Of a DNA stretch of 39,745 nt, positions 31,507 to 39,574 are shown one piece after another. Source of the DNA: Cytophagales bacterium Ga0077538 (GTDB lineage: Bacteria > Bacteroidota > Bacteroidia > Cytophagales > Cyclobacteriaceae). Numbering within the stretch: position 1 is the stretch's first letter; the number at the start of each line of letters is the position of its first letter. The position numbers and the translations under genes are program-made. The DNA lies in contig LNEN01000245.1 of assembly GCA_001464155.1 (NCBI GenBank), positions 1 to 39,745 on the forward strand. Reading direction: 5' to 3'. The notes beneath the pieces were generated by a model. That model made no database searches. It had not been told where the DNA came from and saw nothing but the letters and a program-made list of their open reading frames with translations.

Positions 31507-32367
31507 CTAGAGTTGCTCAAGTTTACCTTGCAAACCGCCTGTGTGTAGAGCCATTATTTTACTTCCTTTAGGAAAATGTCCTCTCTGAATAAGATCGAAT
31601 AAGCCGAAAAATAATTTGCCGGTATAGACGTGCTCTACAGGAATGGAAAATTCCTTTTCAAAATTTTTAATGAACATAAGAAGCTCAGGTGTATGTTTTG
31701 CGTAGCCTCCAAAGTGATACCCATCTTCTATATGCCAATTACTTTTTTGATACCGTTCTAACTTACTCACCTCCTCACCTTCTATCTCCTCATCTAAAAG
31801 CCTCCTCACCTCCTCACTCAAAAAATCTCCCTTTAAAGAAGAAAAACCAATCACTCGCCATACAAAGTCAGCATCCATTTCTTTATTGAGTTGTTGGGCA
31901 AATTCCTCCACGCCCTGAACTGCCAACGAATTGGTTCCTCCTTCCGGGATCAGGTAAAAATCTCCGAATTGGTCTTTAAGTCTAGCAACAAATTCATCCT
32001 GTGCCTTCTGCCGATACGCTTCACGTGAAATGAAATGAAGCTGCATACCCTGTTCTGTTGCAAATTGTAGTGTTTTACTGAGTGCTGTTATTTCCTCTCC
32101 ACGAATAATGCCGATACATTTAAACCCCAGTTCTTGAGCTGCTGCGGCTGTGGCATAAATGTGATTGGAGTAGGCACCTCCAAATGTTAGCAGGGTGCTA
32201 ACTCCCTCTTCTTTTGCTTGCTCAAGATTGCGTTTCAGTTTCCACCACTTATTGCCACTTACAAAAGGGTGATTTAGATCTTCGCGTTTGACAAAAACAT
32301 TTACTCCAGCCTTTTCAAGGAGTGACGATTTAATTTCTTGAATGGGTGTCGATGTGTAGGAGAGCAT
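31507..32367 (-). CDS. D-cysteine desulfhydrase / ACC deaminase-like PLP enzyme, glycine-rich PLP-phosphate loop missing
   Basis: A 286-residue fold type II PLP enzyme. The PLP Lys lies in SGNKWWKLKRNL, and FGGAYSNHIYA, YLIPEGGTNS and DGYHFGGYAKHTPELL follow the family, which ends HTGGLQG. Between ADFV and WRVIGFSSLKG, however, the segment of about 20 residues that normally carries the glycine-rich CGTGGT-type loop, the PLP phosphate site, is absent (in frame, about 60 nt). Such a protein should not hold PLP well. Beyond it, a purine-rich insert (31761-31823) adds about 20 residues, EEVRRLLDEEIEGEEVSKLE. Either the gene has decayed or the sequence is faulty here. It converges on prfA. Confidence 0.8.
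   Translation of the reverse strand: MLSYTSTPIQEIKSSLLEKAGVNVFVKREDLNHPFVSGNKWWKLKRNLEQAKEEGVSTLLTFGGAYSNHIYATAAAAQELGFKCIGIIRGEEITALSKTLQFATEQGMQLHFISREAYRQKAQDEFVARLKDQFGDFYLIPEGGTNSLAVQGVEEFAQQLNKEMDADFVWRVIGFSSLKGDFLSEEVRRLLDEEIEGEEVSKLERYQKSNWHIEDGYHFGGYAKHTPELLMFIKNFEKEFSIPVEHVYTGKLFFGLFDLIQRGHFPKGSKIMALHTGGLQGKLEQL
31761..31823. repeat. CTCACCTCCTCAC-type low-complexity repeat inside a coding region
   Basis: The plus strand contains repeated CTCACCTCCTCACC, CTCCTCATCT and CTCCTCACCTCCTCACTC blocks. On the coding strand this is an in-frame purine-rich segment that encodes the Glu/Arg-rich stretch of the desulfhydrase-like protein where homologues are shorter. I recall similar repeats between genes in Bacteroidota, so this looks like a repeat landed inside a gene. 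Confidence 0.6.
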
Positions 32368-32388
32368 AGACTAGATGTCTATAAAGAT

Positions 32389-32437
32389 GTTCGCACAAAG
32401 ACACAAAGCGAAATCAAACTTTAGTGACTTTGCGTGC
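32389..32437. repeat. Imperfect inverted repeat (CGCACAAAG / CTTTGCGTGC family)
   Basis: CGCACAAAGACACAAAG near 32391 pairs imperfectly with GACTTTGCGTGCA near 32425. Repeats of the type CGCAAAG...CTTTGCG are common between Bacteroidota genes. It fills the 75-bp space between the desulfhydrase-like gene start and the TPR gene end, and may mark a transcript end. Confidence 0.55.
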
Positions 32438-32442
32438 ATTAT

Positions 32443-33543
32443 CTATTTGCAATTCTTTTTAATCTCTGCCTTTGCTTCTGCCAAACCCATCTCTTCGGCT
32501 TTCTTTAAATCAAGACAAGCATCGTACTTATTGCCGGCTTGTAATTTTACCATACCGCGTTGATAGTAAGTCTCTGGATCACCCGGATAGAGATCAATTG
32601 ATTTGGTGTAATCTTCTATTGCTCCAGCATAATCTTCTTTCTCTGTTCTGCTAAGCGCTCTGTTATCATAATACATAGGATTGAGAGGATCCAGTTCAAT
32701 TGCTTTCGAATAGTCGGCAATCGCTCCATCGTTGTCTTCCAAGGTGTACTTCACCACACCTCGCAGATTGAAAGTTTCCGGGTCTTCCGAATACAACTCT
32801 ATGGATTTTGAGTAATCCTCCAAAGCTCCTTTAAAATCTTCCTTTGCACTTTTAGTCAAGGCACGGTTTTCATATTTCAAGGGATCTTTTGCATCCAGCT
32901 TTATGGCTGCATCGTAATCGGTAATCGATTTATCGTATTCGCCAATATTATAGTATGCTACACCTCTGTAGTTTAATAGGTTTGGATCATTCTTATCCAA
33001 TTCAATGGCTTTGTTATAATCATCAATGGCGCTCACAAACTCACCCAACTCAGCCTTCACCACACCACGATTGAAATACTTATCTGCATCCGCAGGGCCC
33101 AGCTCCAGTGCCTTCGAAAAATCGAAATAGGCATTTTGTAAATCTTCGATGTTGTACTTTGCTAAGCCGCGATTCGTATACGCATCGGTATACTTCGCAT
33201 TAAAGCGAATGGCCTTGTCTAAATCAGCAATGGCACCATCGTCATCGCCCAATAACATTTTTGCCTCACCTCTGTAATTAAGCGCCTCCGCTAAAGTGGA
33301 ATCTAACTCCAGCGCAACCGTAAGATCACTAATGGCTCCATAATAATCTTCCAAGCCAATACGGGCCTGTCCACGCAGGACCAGCGCAGTTTTGTTTTTT
33401 GCATTCCCCTCCAATAGTTTGGTGGTTTCCGCTTTGGCGGAAGCAAAGTCTCCCGTGGTCAGTTTTTTCCGAATACCATCCAGGTCTTGAGCCATAAGGC
33501 TAGTAGAAAGTAAGAGCGCGATTACAAAAACAACGTTTTTCAT
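32443..33543 (-). CDS. Exported TPR-repeat protein
   Basis: A 366-residue protein with a signal peptide (MKNVVFVIALLLSTSLMAQ, cleavage near 19) followed by about nine tandem 34-residue TPR units in register, for example EALNYRGEAKMLLGDDDGAI, KYFNRGVVKAELGEFVSAID and TYYQRGMVKLQAGNKYDACL. The repeats carry strong D/N patterns at loop positions and a regular ALELD-type end. A short C-terminal tail with a Cys (KKNCK) follows. TPR solenoids bind other proteins; partners and role are unknown. It is divergent from the amidohydrolase gene by 135 bp. Confidence 0.87.
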   Translation of the reverse strand: MKNVVFVIALLLSTSLMAQDLDGIRKKLTTGDFASAKAETTKLLEGNAKNKTALVLRGQARIGLEDYYGAISDLTVALELDSTLAEALNYRGEAKMLLGDDDGAIADLDKAIRFNAKYTDAYTNRGLAKYNIEDLQNAYFDFSKALELGPADADKYFNRGVVKAELGEFVSAIDDYNKAIELDKNDPNLLNYRGVAYYNIGEYDKSITDYDAAIKLDAKDPLKYENRALTKSAKEDFKGALEDYSKSIELYSEDPETFNLRGVVKYTLEDNDGAIADYSKAIELDPLNPMYYDNRALSRTEKEDYAGAIEDYTKSIDLYPGDPETYYQRGMVKLQAGNKYDACLDLKKAEEMGLAEAKAEIKKNCK

Positions 33544-33678
33544 AGATCCATTTCAAAAAGGAAAGTTAGGAAATTACTCTCACACCTTCTCGTTTCCCCT
33601 AAACTGAGTGATTACTCCGCTGATCAAAAATGAATAACCGATACGCACAAATACACGTTCTTAGCACAAACATTCTTT

Positions 33679-34767
33679 ATGAAACATCTTTTCACCTTGC
33701 TGCTACTCGTTATTGCCTGTAGCATGCAGGCCCAAACCATGGACTTTGAAGCGTATGACCCTCCATCTACCCTTGTGGTGGAAGAACACAAAGTCATGCG
33801 TGCCAAATTCCCTTTCATTGACATACACAATCATCAATTCAGCATGCCTACCCAAAACCTGGCCAACCTTACGGCTGAGATGGATAAGCTCAACATGGCG
33901 GTAATGGTAAACCTTAGCGGACGTGGCAGAGGAAGTACAGAACATTTAGAGGGCTCTCTTAAAAATGTGAAAGATAATTTTCCCAAGCGCTTTGTGGTTT
34001 TCACCAATATGGATTTTAGTGCTATTGACGATGCGGAATGGCAGAGTAGAATGCTGAAGCAATTAGAAGACGATGTGAAGAAGGGCGCACAAGGATTAAA
34101 AATTTATAAAAGTCTTGGCATGAACACAAAAGACAGCAAGGGCAACCGTGTTCGCATCGATGATCCCCGCATCGATCCTATCTGGGCCAAGTGTGGTGAA
34201 TTGGGCATCCCTGTATTGATTCACTCTGCAGACCCCAAACAGTTCTGGCAACCCATGGATGCCAACAACGAACGCTGGCTGGAATTAAAAACCCATGATG
34301 GCCGGAAGCGAAGTGATACCGATCCTGCCCCATGGGAAACGATCATTGCTGAGCAACACAACATCTTCAAAAAACATAAGAAAACAACTTTTATTGCGGC
34401 ACACATGGCCTGGTACCCGAACGACCTAAAAAAATTAGGAAGCATTTTAGATGCTATGCCGAATGTTGTAGTGGAGATCGGAGCGGTGATTGCCGAACTG
34501 GGCAGACAGCCACGTGCTGCACGGGAGTTTATGATTAAATATCAGGATCGGGTCTTGTTTGGCAAGGACAGTTGGGTGCCTGAAGAATATCAAACCTATT
34601 TCCGTGTGTTGGAGACGGCTGATGAATATTTTCCTTACCACAAGCGTTACCATGCCTTCTGGAGAATGTATGGGTTAGACTTACCGGATGATGTATTGAA
34701 GAAGATCTACTATAAAAATGCCTTGCGCATTTTACCTGGAGTCGACAAGACGATGTTTCCGAAATAA
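33679..34767 (+). CDS. Exported amidohydrolase-family protein
   Basis: A 362-residue protein with a signal peptide (MKHLFTLLLLVIACSMQAQ, cleavage near 19) and an amidohydrolase-2 type TIM barrel. The metal pair HxH is HNH at 50-52 in FIDIHNHQF; a second His lies in GIPVLIHSADP, further His in FIAAHMAW and an Asp in FGKDSW (about 295) complete the likely metal site. The C-terminal YHAFWRMYGLDLP is conserved with a group of Cytophagales relatives. The reaction is probably hydrolysis or decarboxylation of a cyclic or aromatic compound, but the substrate is unknown. It is followed by the acyl-CoA oxidase-like gene. Confidence 0.88.
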   Translation: MKHLFTLLLLVIACSMQAQTMDFEAYDPPSTLVVEEHKVMRAKFPFIDIHNHQFSMPTQNLANLTAEMDKLNMAVMVNLSGRGRGSTEHLEGSLKNVKDNFPKRFVVFTNMDFSAIDDAEWQSRMLKQLEDDVKKGAQGLKIYKSLGMNTKDSKGNRVRIDDPRIDPIWAKCGELGIPVLIHSADPKQFWQPMDANNERWLELKTHDGRKRSDTDPAPWETIIAEQHNIFKKHKKTTFIAAHMAWYPNDLKKLGSILDAMPNVVVEIGAVIAELGRQPRAAREFMIKYQDRVLFGKDSWVPEEYQTYFRVLETADEYFPYHKRYHAFWRMYGLDLPDDVLKKIYYKNALRILPGVDKTMFPK

Positions 34768-34825
34768 GCTGATTTGTTTAGCACCACCAGACGATAGTTA
34801 CTCCTTACATTCATTTGCGATTGGT

Positions 34826-34847
34826 TTTCGTATTTTTAACTACGAAA
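34826..34847 (+). promoter_or_regulatory. Hairpin TTTCGTA/TACGAAA just upstream of the acyl-CoA oxidase-like gene
   Basis: TTTCGTA (34826-34832) and TACGAAA (34841-34847) are 7-bp arms around an 8-base loop, ending 11 bases before the ATG at 34858. It overlaps the area where promoter elements or a ribosome site are expected, so it could be an operator or a leader hairpin. The position alone suggests regulation; a terminator for the amidohydrolase gene is less likely because no T-tract follows. Confidence 0.4.
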
Positions 34848-34857
34848 CCCTCTCGCC

Positions 34858-37146
34858 ATGATACACCATCCCGCAGTAAAGCAAAACCCTTCGCTGGTCA
34901 TTTTTCTTCCGTTGTTATATACCGTTTGGTCTGATGATGTTTTAACACCAACAGAAATCAACACCTTGCATGCACTCATCAACAAACAGCAATGGCTTTC
35001 CACCGAAGAGCGTTCCTTTCTTCTCAGCCAGATAGATCCTTCGAATCCTCCTTCTGCTGAAGACTTAAGAAATTGGCTGAAGGAAATACGAAAGGTGGGT
35101 GTTTCTCATGCCATCAGTTTTGCCTCCCTTGGCAATGCCTTGGCATCGTTGAGCGGGCATGTATTACAACCAGAAGTGCAGAGATCATTGGTAGGTGTGG
35201 AAGAAACACTTGGAATCATCCCGCAGGAAGTTGCCTATACTTTTTATCCGGAAAGCAGAAAGACATTAACACAAGCACAAGGCACACTGCATACATTTAA
35301 CGTAGACGCCATGGCAAACATGTTGGAAGGGAAACATGCCAACCTGATTGCGAAAGTCAAAACTATTCTCTCAGACCCAGAGTTTGCGTACCTCGATACG
35401 GACAGCTTATCTCTTCAACGTGAAAAAGTATTGCGCTGGGCAAAACACCTTGCCAAGCAGGGCTTTGGTTCGATTGCTTACCCGAAGGAATATGGTGGGC
35501 AGAATGATATGGCGGCCTACTTCACCATTATGGAAACACTTAGCTACCACGATTTGAGTCTGGTGGTAAAATTCGGTGTGCAGTTTGGGCTCTGGGGTAT
35601 GAGTGTTTACTTTTTGGGAACAGAGAAGCATCACAAAAAATATTTGAAAGACATTGGCACGCTGGCACTACCCGGTTGTTTTGCGATGACAGAAACCAAC
35701 CACGGTAGCAATGTGCGCGGTGTTGAAACAACGGCCACCTACAATCATCAATACAAAACCTTTACGATCCACACACCACACGAACTGGCGCAGAAAGAAT
35801 ACATTGGCAACGCAGCTCTTCACGGACAAATGGCAACCGTGTTTGCAAAACTTATCATTGATGGTAAAGACTATGGTGTAAGTGCCTTTGTGGTGCCGCT
35901 GCGTGATGCCTCCGGAAAACTACTCCCCGGTATTACTATTGAAGACTGTGGTCGAAAGATGGGACTCAATGGAGTAGACAACGGAAAGATTTCTTTTAAT
36001 ACGGTAGTTATTCCGAAAGAAAACATGCTCGACCGTTTTGCTTCGGTGGATGAGCATGGAAAGTTTGTTAGCCCCATTGCCAGTGACAACCGCAGATTCT
36101 TCACCATGCTGGGAACCCTGGTGGGTGGTCGTATTGGGATACCGCGTTCGGCACTAGCTACTTCCAAATCAGGCTTGACGATTGCGATTCGTTATGGTGA
36201 TCAGCGCAAACAATTCGGGCCAGAGGGTGCTGCCGAAGTACCCATCCTGAACTATCGCACGCATCAACGCAGATTGATGCCATTGCTCGCTAATGTATAT
36301 GCTTTGCATTTTTCATTACAGTATCTAACAGAACGTTTCATCAATCGTACCGAAGAGGAGATGCAGGAGATAGAGGCACTTGCAGCCGGACTTAAATCTT
36401 TCGCCACGTGGAATAACACACAAACGCTTCAGGAATGCCGCGAAGCATGCGGGGGCAAAGGCTACCTCTCAGAAAACAGAATTGATGCGCTCAAAAACGA
36501 CTCTGACATTTACACAACCTTTGAAGGCGATAACACTGTGCTGATGCAATTGGTAGCCAAAAGCAGATTGACAGAATTTAAGCAAGAGTTCAGCAACATG
36601 AATGCGATGCGCATTTTAAACTACGTAGCAGATAAAGCCAAAACTTCGCTTACCGAATTAAATCCTTTTGTTATCCGCAATACCGATGAAGAACACTTAC
36701 TCGATCCTGAATTTCATTTGAGTGCTTTTCGTTTCCGCGAACGCGACATTCTTACCTCGGCAGCCAAGCGCTTGAAGCGCCACCTCGACAGTGGTATGGA
36801 TTCCTTCGATGCGTTTAATATTTGTCAGCACCACTTAGTGGAAGTAGCCTTTGCACATGTCGAGCGGGTTATCTTGGAGCAGTTTCAGTTGGCAGTACAA
36901 CGCACAAGCGATGAAGGATGCAAAAAAGTGCTGAACAAACTTTGTGTGTTGTTTGCACTGAACCAATTTGAAAAGAACAAGGGCTGGTATTTAGAAAATG
37001 GCTACATGGAAGGTGTAAAAACGAAAGTGATACGCAAGCACCTTAACCAATTGTGTTGGGAAGTACGCCAAGATGCGGTGCCCCTTACCGATGCGTTTAA
37101 AATTCCGGAAGCATGTTTAAGTGCGCCTATTGCGAGAAGGAAATAG
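34858..37146 (+). CDS. Acyl-CoA oxidase/dehydrogenase family protein
   Basis: A 762-residue protein with the acyl-CoA oxidase layout: an N-terminal helical region, an acyl-CoA dehydrogenase core and a C-terminal ACOX domain. Landmarks include FAMTETNHGSNVRGVETTAT (FAD-binding strand), GGRIGIPRSA, CGGKGYLSENRIDALKND and DIYTTFEGDNTVLMQLVAKS, in which the Glu is the candidate catalytic base. It has no membrane segment or targeting signal. It would catalyse the first, alpha-beta dehydrogenation step of fatty acyl-CoA breakdown; the electron acceptor (oxygen or ETF) cannot be told. Its final 50 bases and the following repeat occur again, degraded, 194 bp downstream. Confidence 0.91.
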   Translation: MIHHPAVKQNPSLVIFLPLLYTVWSDDVLTPTEINTLHALINKQQWLSTEERSFLLSQIDPSNPPSAEDLRNWLKEIRKVGVSHAISFASLGNALASLSGHVLQPEVQRSLVGVEETLGIIPQEVAYTFYPESRKTLTQAQGTLHTFNVDAMANMLEGKHANLIAKVKTILSDPEFAYLDTDSLSLQREKVLRWAKHLAKQGFGSIAYPKEYGGQNDMAAYFTIMETLSYHDLSLVVKFGVQFGLWGMSVYFLGTEKHHKKYLKDIGTLALPGCFAMTETNHGSNVRGVETTATYNHQYKTFTIHTPHELAQKEYIGNAALHGQMATVFAKLIIDGKDYGVSAFVVPLRDASGKLLPGITIEDCGRKMGLNGVDNGKISFNTVVIPKENMLDRFASVDEHGKFVSPIASDNRRFFTMLGTLVGGRIGIPRSALATSKSGLTIAIRYGDQRKQFGPEGAAEVPILNYRTHQRRLMPLLANVYALHFSLQYLTERFINRTEEEMQEIEALAAGLKSFATWNNTQTLQECREACGGKGYLSENRIDALKNDSDIYTTFEGDNTVLMQLVAKSRLTEFKQEFSNMNAMRILNYVADKAKTSLTELNPFVIRNTDEEHLLDPEFHLSAFRFRERDILTSAAKRLKRHLDSGMDSFDAFNICQHHLVEVAFAHVERVILEQFQLAVQRTSDEGCKKVLNKLCVLFALNQFEKNKGWYLENGYMEGVKTKVIRKHLNQLCWEVRQDAVPLTDAFKIPEACLSAPIARRK

Positions 37147-37180
37147 ATTTTTAACCGCAGAAAACGCAAAGATTCGCTAA
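37092..37180 (+). repeat. Duplicated segment, copy 1 (end of acyl-CoA oxidase-like gene plus AACCGC repeat)
   Basis: From ATGCGTTTAAAATTCC through AAGTGCGCCTATTGCGAG, the stop codon and TTTTTAACCGCAG this segment aligns with copy 2 at 37286-37380. It covers the last 18 or so codons of the gene and the following repeat. Confidence 0.7.
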
Positions 37181-37187
37181 GAAGAAA

Positions 37188-37259
37188 AGATGCTGAAACA
37201 AGTTCAGCATGACAAGTACACATCAAGTAATCCGTCATGCCGAACTTGTTTCGGCATCT
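37188..37259. repeat. REP-like inverted pair, divergent orientation, compensating arm changes
   Basis: Arms of 26 bp at 37188-37213 and 37234-37259 are separated by 20 bases. The second arm is of the common type (ATGCCGAA...TTCGGCAT). The first has CTGAA and TTCAG in place of CCGAA and TTCGG, so its own hairpin is kept by paired changes. The two arms face the opposite way from those at 30222-30290. Similar arms and the AACCGC repeats around them mark this as a repeat hot spot; a spurious open frame reading CHAELVSAS covers it. Confidence 0.8.
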
Positions 37260-37285
37260 AAACTAAAGATATAGTGTCGTCCATA

Positions 37286-37380
37286 AATGCACTTAAATTC
37301 TCAAAGCGTGTCTAAGTGCGTCTATTGCAAGGAGAAAATTGAAATTGTTTAACCGCAGAGTACTCAGAGGTTCGCAGAGT
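37286..37380 (+). repeat. Duplicated segment, copy 2 (degraded gene tail)
   Basis: AATGCACTTAAATTCTC through AAGTGCGTCTATTGCAAG and TTTAACCGCAG correspond base for base, with several substitutions and small gaps, to copy 1. It has stops in the old reading frame, so it is not translated as a gene end. Two REP-like arms and their spacer lie between the copies. Confidence 0.65.
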
Positions 37381-37412
37381 TGATGTTTTCTTCTTTGCGT
37401 ACTCCGCGGTTA
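37350..37412. repeat. AACCGC-type inverted repeat downstream of the S10 peptidase gene
   Basis: TAACCGC (37350-37356) and GCGGTTA (37406-37412) are the ends of an imperfect inverted repeat; the inner part (AGAGTACTC...GCGTACTCC) also pairs partly. A half copy occurs at 37152-37180. It ends six bases before the peptidase stop codon and may end that transcript. Confidence 0.6.
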
Positions 37413-37417
37413 TTATT

Positions 37418-38890
37418 CTAGTACTTAGCCGGCACACCTTTGCCCGGTGTCGATTTCAAAATAAATTCACGAATGTGCTCGTTGCTGCTGGCCAAATCTT
37501 CCGCACGCAAGTACATCATATGTCCGCTGCGATAGCCTTTAAACGACAAGCGATTTTTCATCTTCCCGCTAGGGTCCAACTGCCACATGGAATATTTCGC
37601 ATCGAAGTAAGTAGTGGCACCATCGTAATAGCCCGATTGAAACATCACATGCAAATAAGGGTTCTCTGCCATCGCCAATCGCAGATTCTCGCCAGTGTTA
37701 TCATTGCTGTTATCCCAGGGACGAACATCTCCAAACATGTTGTATTTAATATCGGTTTTGTATTTCAATACATCACGCAAGTAATAGTTAATAGCGGGTG
37801 TAAAGGAGTGCAACCATGAAGTCAACTCGGCACTGTAGTCAGGGGCACTGCCTGTTTCTATTCTATCAATTCCCAGGTAGCGCGAATCCAATCGGCCAAT
37901 GGTAAGACCCTTCTCACGCAATAATTCTTTCCAGAAAAACTGAGGTGTAACCACTAGATTATTTTGAATAAAAACCTTTTCTGAAATGCCTGAATAGCGA
38001 GACATTTTAGCCGCTATTTTTTTCTTCTCTGCCTCCTCAATAAAACCTCCCTTGCTAATCGCTGGAATCAATTCATTAATGGCAAAGGCTTCTGCTTCGG
38101 GCAATATTGCGTCCAAATCTTTTTGCTGCAACTCAGCCGGCAACGCCTTTTGATACCAGGCCGCTGCTGTAAAATATGGTAGACATAAAGCATCGTTCAC
38201 CGGTCCTTCGCGCTTAATACCAATCTCAGTAGGCGAAACAAGAATCACTCCATTCAAATACATCCAATGCGTATTCTGCAATTCGAGTGCGAGTCCAGAC
38301 ACCCGCGTAGTCCCATAGCTTTCGCCTATTAAATATTTTGGTGATGTCCAGCGAGCGTTTCGCGACACAAAGGTGTTGAGCCACTCCGCTAAATATTTGA
38401 TATCGGCATTTACACCGAAGAAGGTAGAGCGTTCTGCTTTCGGATCTAAGATTCTGGAGAAGCCTGTGTTTACCGGATCGATGAAAACAATATCCGCCAC
38501 ATCTAAAACTGAATGAGGATTGTCACGGACTCCATACGGTTGAACGGGGTAACCCTCATCATCAATATTCAACATCTTCGGGCCTGTGTAGGCAACATGC
38601 ATCCAAACAGAGGCAGAGCCTGGTCCACCGTTGAAGGACATAATCAAAGGGCGCTTCCCTTTGTCACCTCCATCTGTGCGCTCGTAGTACGTGTAAAAGA
38701 GCGAAGCGATTACTTTGCCGTCTTTGTCCCAAACGGGTTGTGTGCCGGCTGTTACTTTGTAGGGTACGACTTTCCCCTTTATGGTTACCTGACCGGTGCT
38801 AACCACCGCTGATTCTGCGGGCAGCGTACGGTCTTGAGCAAATGCCGGTGCTGTTATGAGCAACACCAGTAAGAATTGAATAAATCTCAT
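37418..38890 (-). CDS. S10 family serine carboxypeptidase, exported
   Basis: A 490-residue protein from the ATG at 38890, which gives a normal signal peptide (MRFIQFLLVLLITAPAFA, cleavage near 19). The reading frame opens upstream to 39025, but that 45-residue extension is not signal-like and is rejected. The alpha/beta-hydrolase core has the oxyanion region MSFNGGPGSASVW, catalytic Ser191 in GESYG, an Asp in MFQSGYYDGATTYFDA and His in GYRSGHMMYL, all typical of S10 peptidases. It would act in periplasm or outside the cell, trimming peptides from the C-terminus. Close relatives are common in Bacteroidota. The segment between 38891 and 39076 shows no gene. Confidence 0.93.
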   Translation of the reverse strand: MRFIQFLLVLLITAPAFAQDRTLPAESAVVSTGQVTIKGKVVPYKVTAGTQPVWDKDGKVIASLFYTYYERTDGGDKGKRPLIMSFNGGPGSASVWMHVAYTGPKMLNIDDEGYPVQPYGVRDNPHSVLDVADIVFIDPVNTGFSRILDPKAERSTFFGVNADIKYLAEWLNTFVSRNARWTSPKYLIGESYGTTRVSGLALELQNTHWMYLNGVILVSPTEIGIKREGPVNDALCLPYFTAAAWYQKALPAELQQKDLDAILPEAEAFAINELIPAISKGGFIEEAEKKKIAAKMSRYSGISEKVFIQNNLVVTPQFFWKELLREKGLTIGRLDSRYLGIDRIETGSAPDYSAELTSWLHSFTPAINYYLRDVLKYKTDIKYNMFGDVRPWDNSNDNTGENLRLAMAENPYLHVMFQSGYYDGATTYFDAKYSMWQLDPSGKMKNRLSFKGYRSGHMMYLRAEDLASSNEHIREFILKSTPGKGVPAKY

Positions 38891-39076
38891 AATACTGTAT
38901 AGGTTTAAATGTAGGATGGTATCTACAGTCAACCTACGCTCTTTTAAGGGAGTTCTCAAGATTCTTTTGGCGGTGGTGTATAATTTTGTTACGAGTGGTG
39001 AATGTACCCTATGACACCACTTCAACTTCTACAAAAATTTTAGAATGAGTCTGTGCTATTTCCCTTGAAGATACCC

Positions 39077-39474
39077 TCACCGATCTTTCATAATGAAATA
39101 GACCTCCTGAATTTTGCCGGATGCTATTTTATAAATGGCGATGGCCTCTAACAAAGGCTGGTCTTTGCGCAAGAGAACCCTCTCTTCATCAATTACCGTA
39201 TTGCCCAGCACCATTCTACTCTTAATCGTGCAGTTAAGATCTGTCAGGTTGTTAAACATACCGGAATAATTCGCGCGCATGGTTTCCTTTCCGGTATACA
39301 AAAGTTTATTCGAGAAACTATAGACCTTTACCGAGTCGCTATACGCCTCTAGGAACAAGTCGATGTTGCGCTCATTGTAACCTTTTAGTTTAAGTCTGCC
39401 AGCTCAACCGGTGTTTGACTTTGTGCCAGCATGGGTATACTAATTATGAAAGTAAAAAGGAGTATTGTTTTCAT
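39077..39474 (-). pseudogene. SnoaL/NTF2-like exported protein, frameshifted by one base
   Basis: The ATG at 39474 gives a good signal peptide (MKTILLFTFIISIPMLAQ), then TPVELADLN and a stop. One frame over, LKGYNERNIDLFLEAY continues directly into the known body of the family, ETMRANYSGMFNNL and AIAIYKIASGKIQEVYFI. Comparing with relatives of the form TPVEL..QL..YN.RDI.AFL shows that one base is missing near 39389-39393, in a run of T's and A's. A single-base loss in a homopolymer is as likely to be a sequencing error as a mutation. The family has a cone-shaped ligand pocket; function unknown. Confidence 0.72.
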
Positions 39475-39574
39475 GTGTTCGTTAGGTTATGTCTCAAAGT
39501 AGTAAATGCCTTAGAATCAAAAAAGCAAAGGTGTCGGTTATTACCCTTCTCACAAACAAAAGCTATCTTCGCTC

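Noticed and set aside
37002-37238. Minus-strand reading frame of 78 residues containing CHAELVSAS
   Set aside because: It runs through the REP-like arms and the end of the acyl-CoA oxidase-like gene; CHAELVSAS is the well-known spurious translation of this repeat in Bacteroidota.
38891-39025. N-terminal extension of the S10 peptidase by 45 residues
   Set aside because: The extension is not a signal peptide and contains no family similarity, while the ATG at 38890 begins a normal one.
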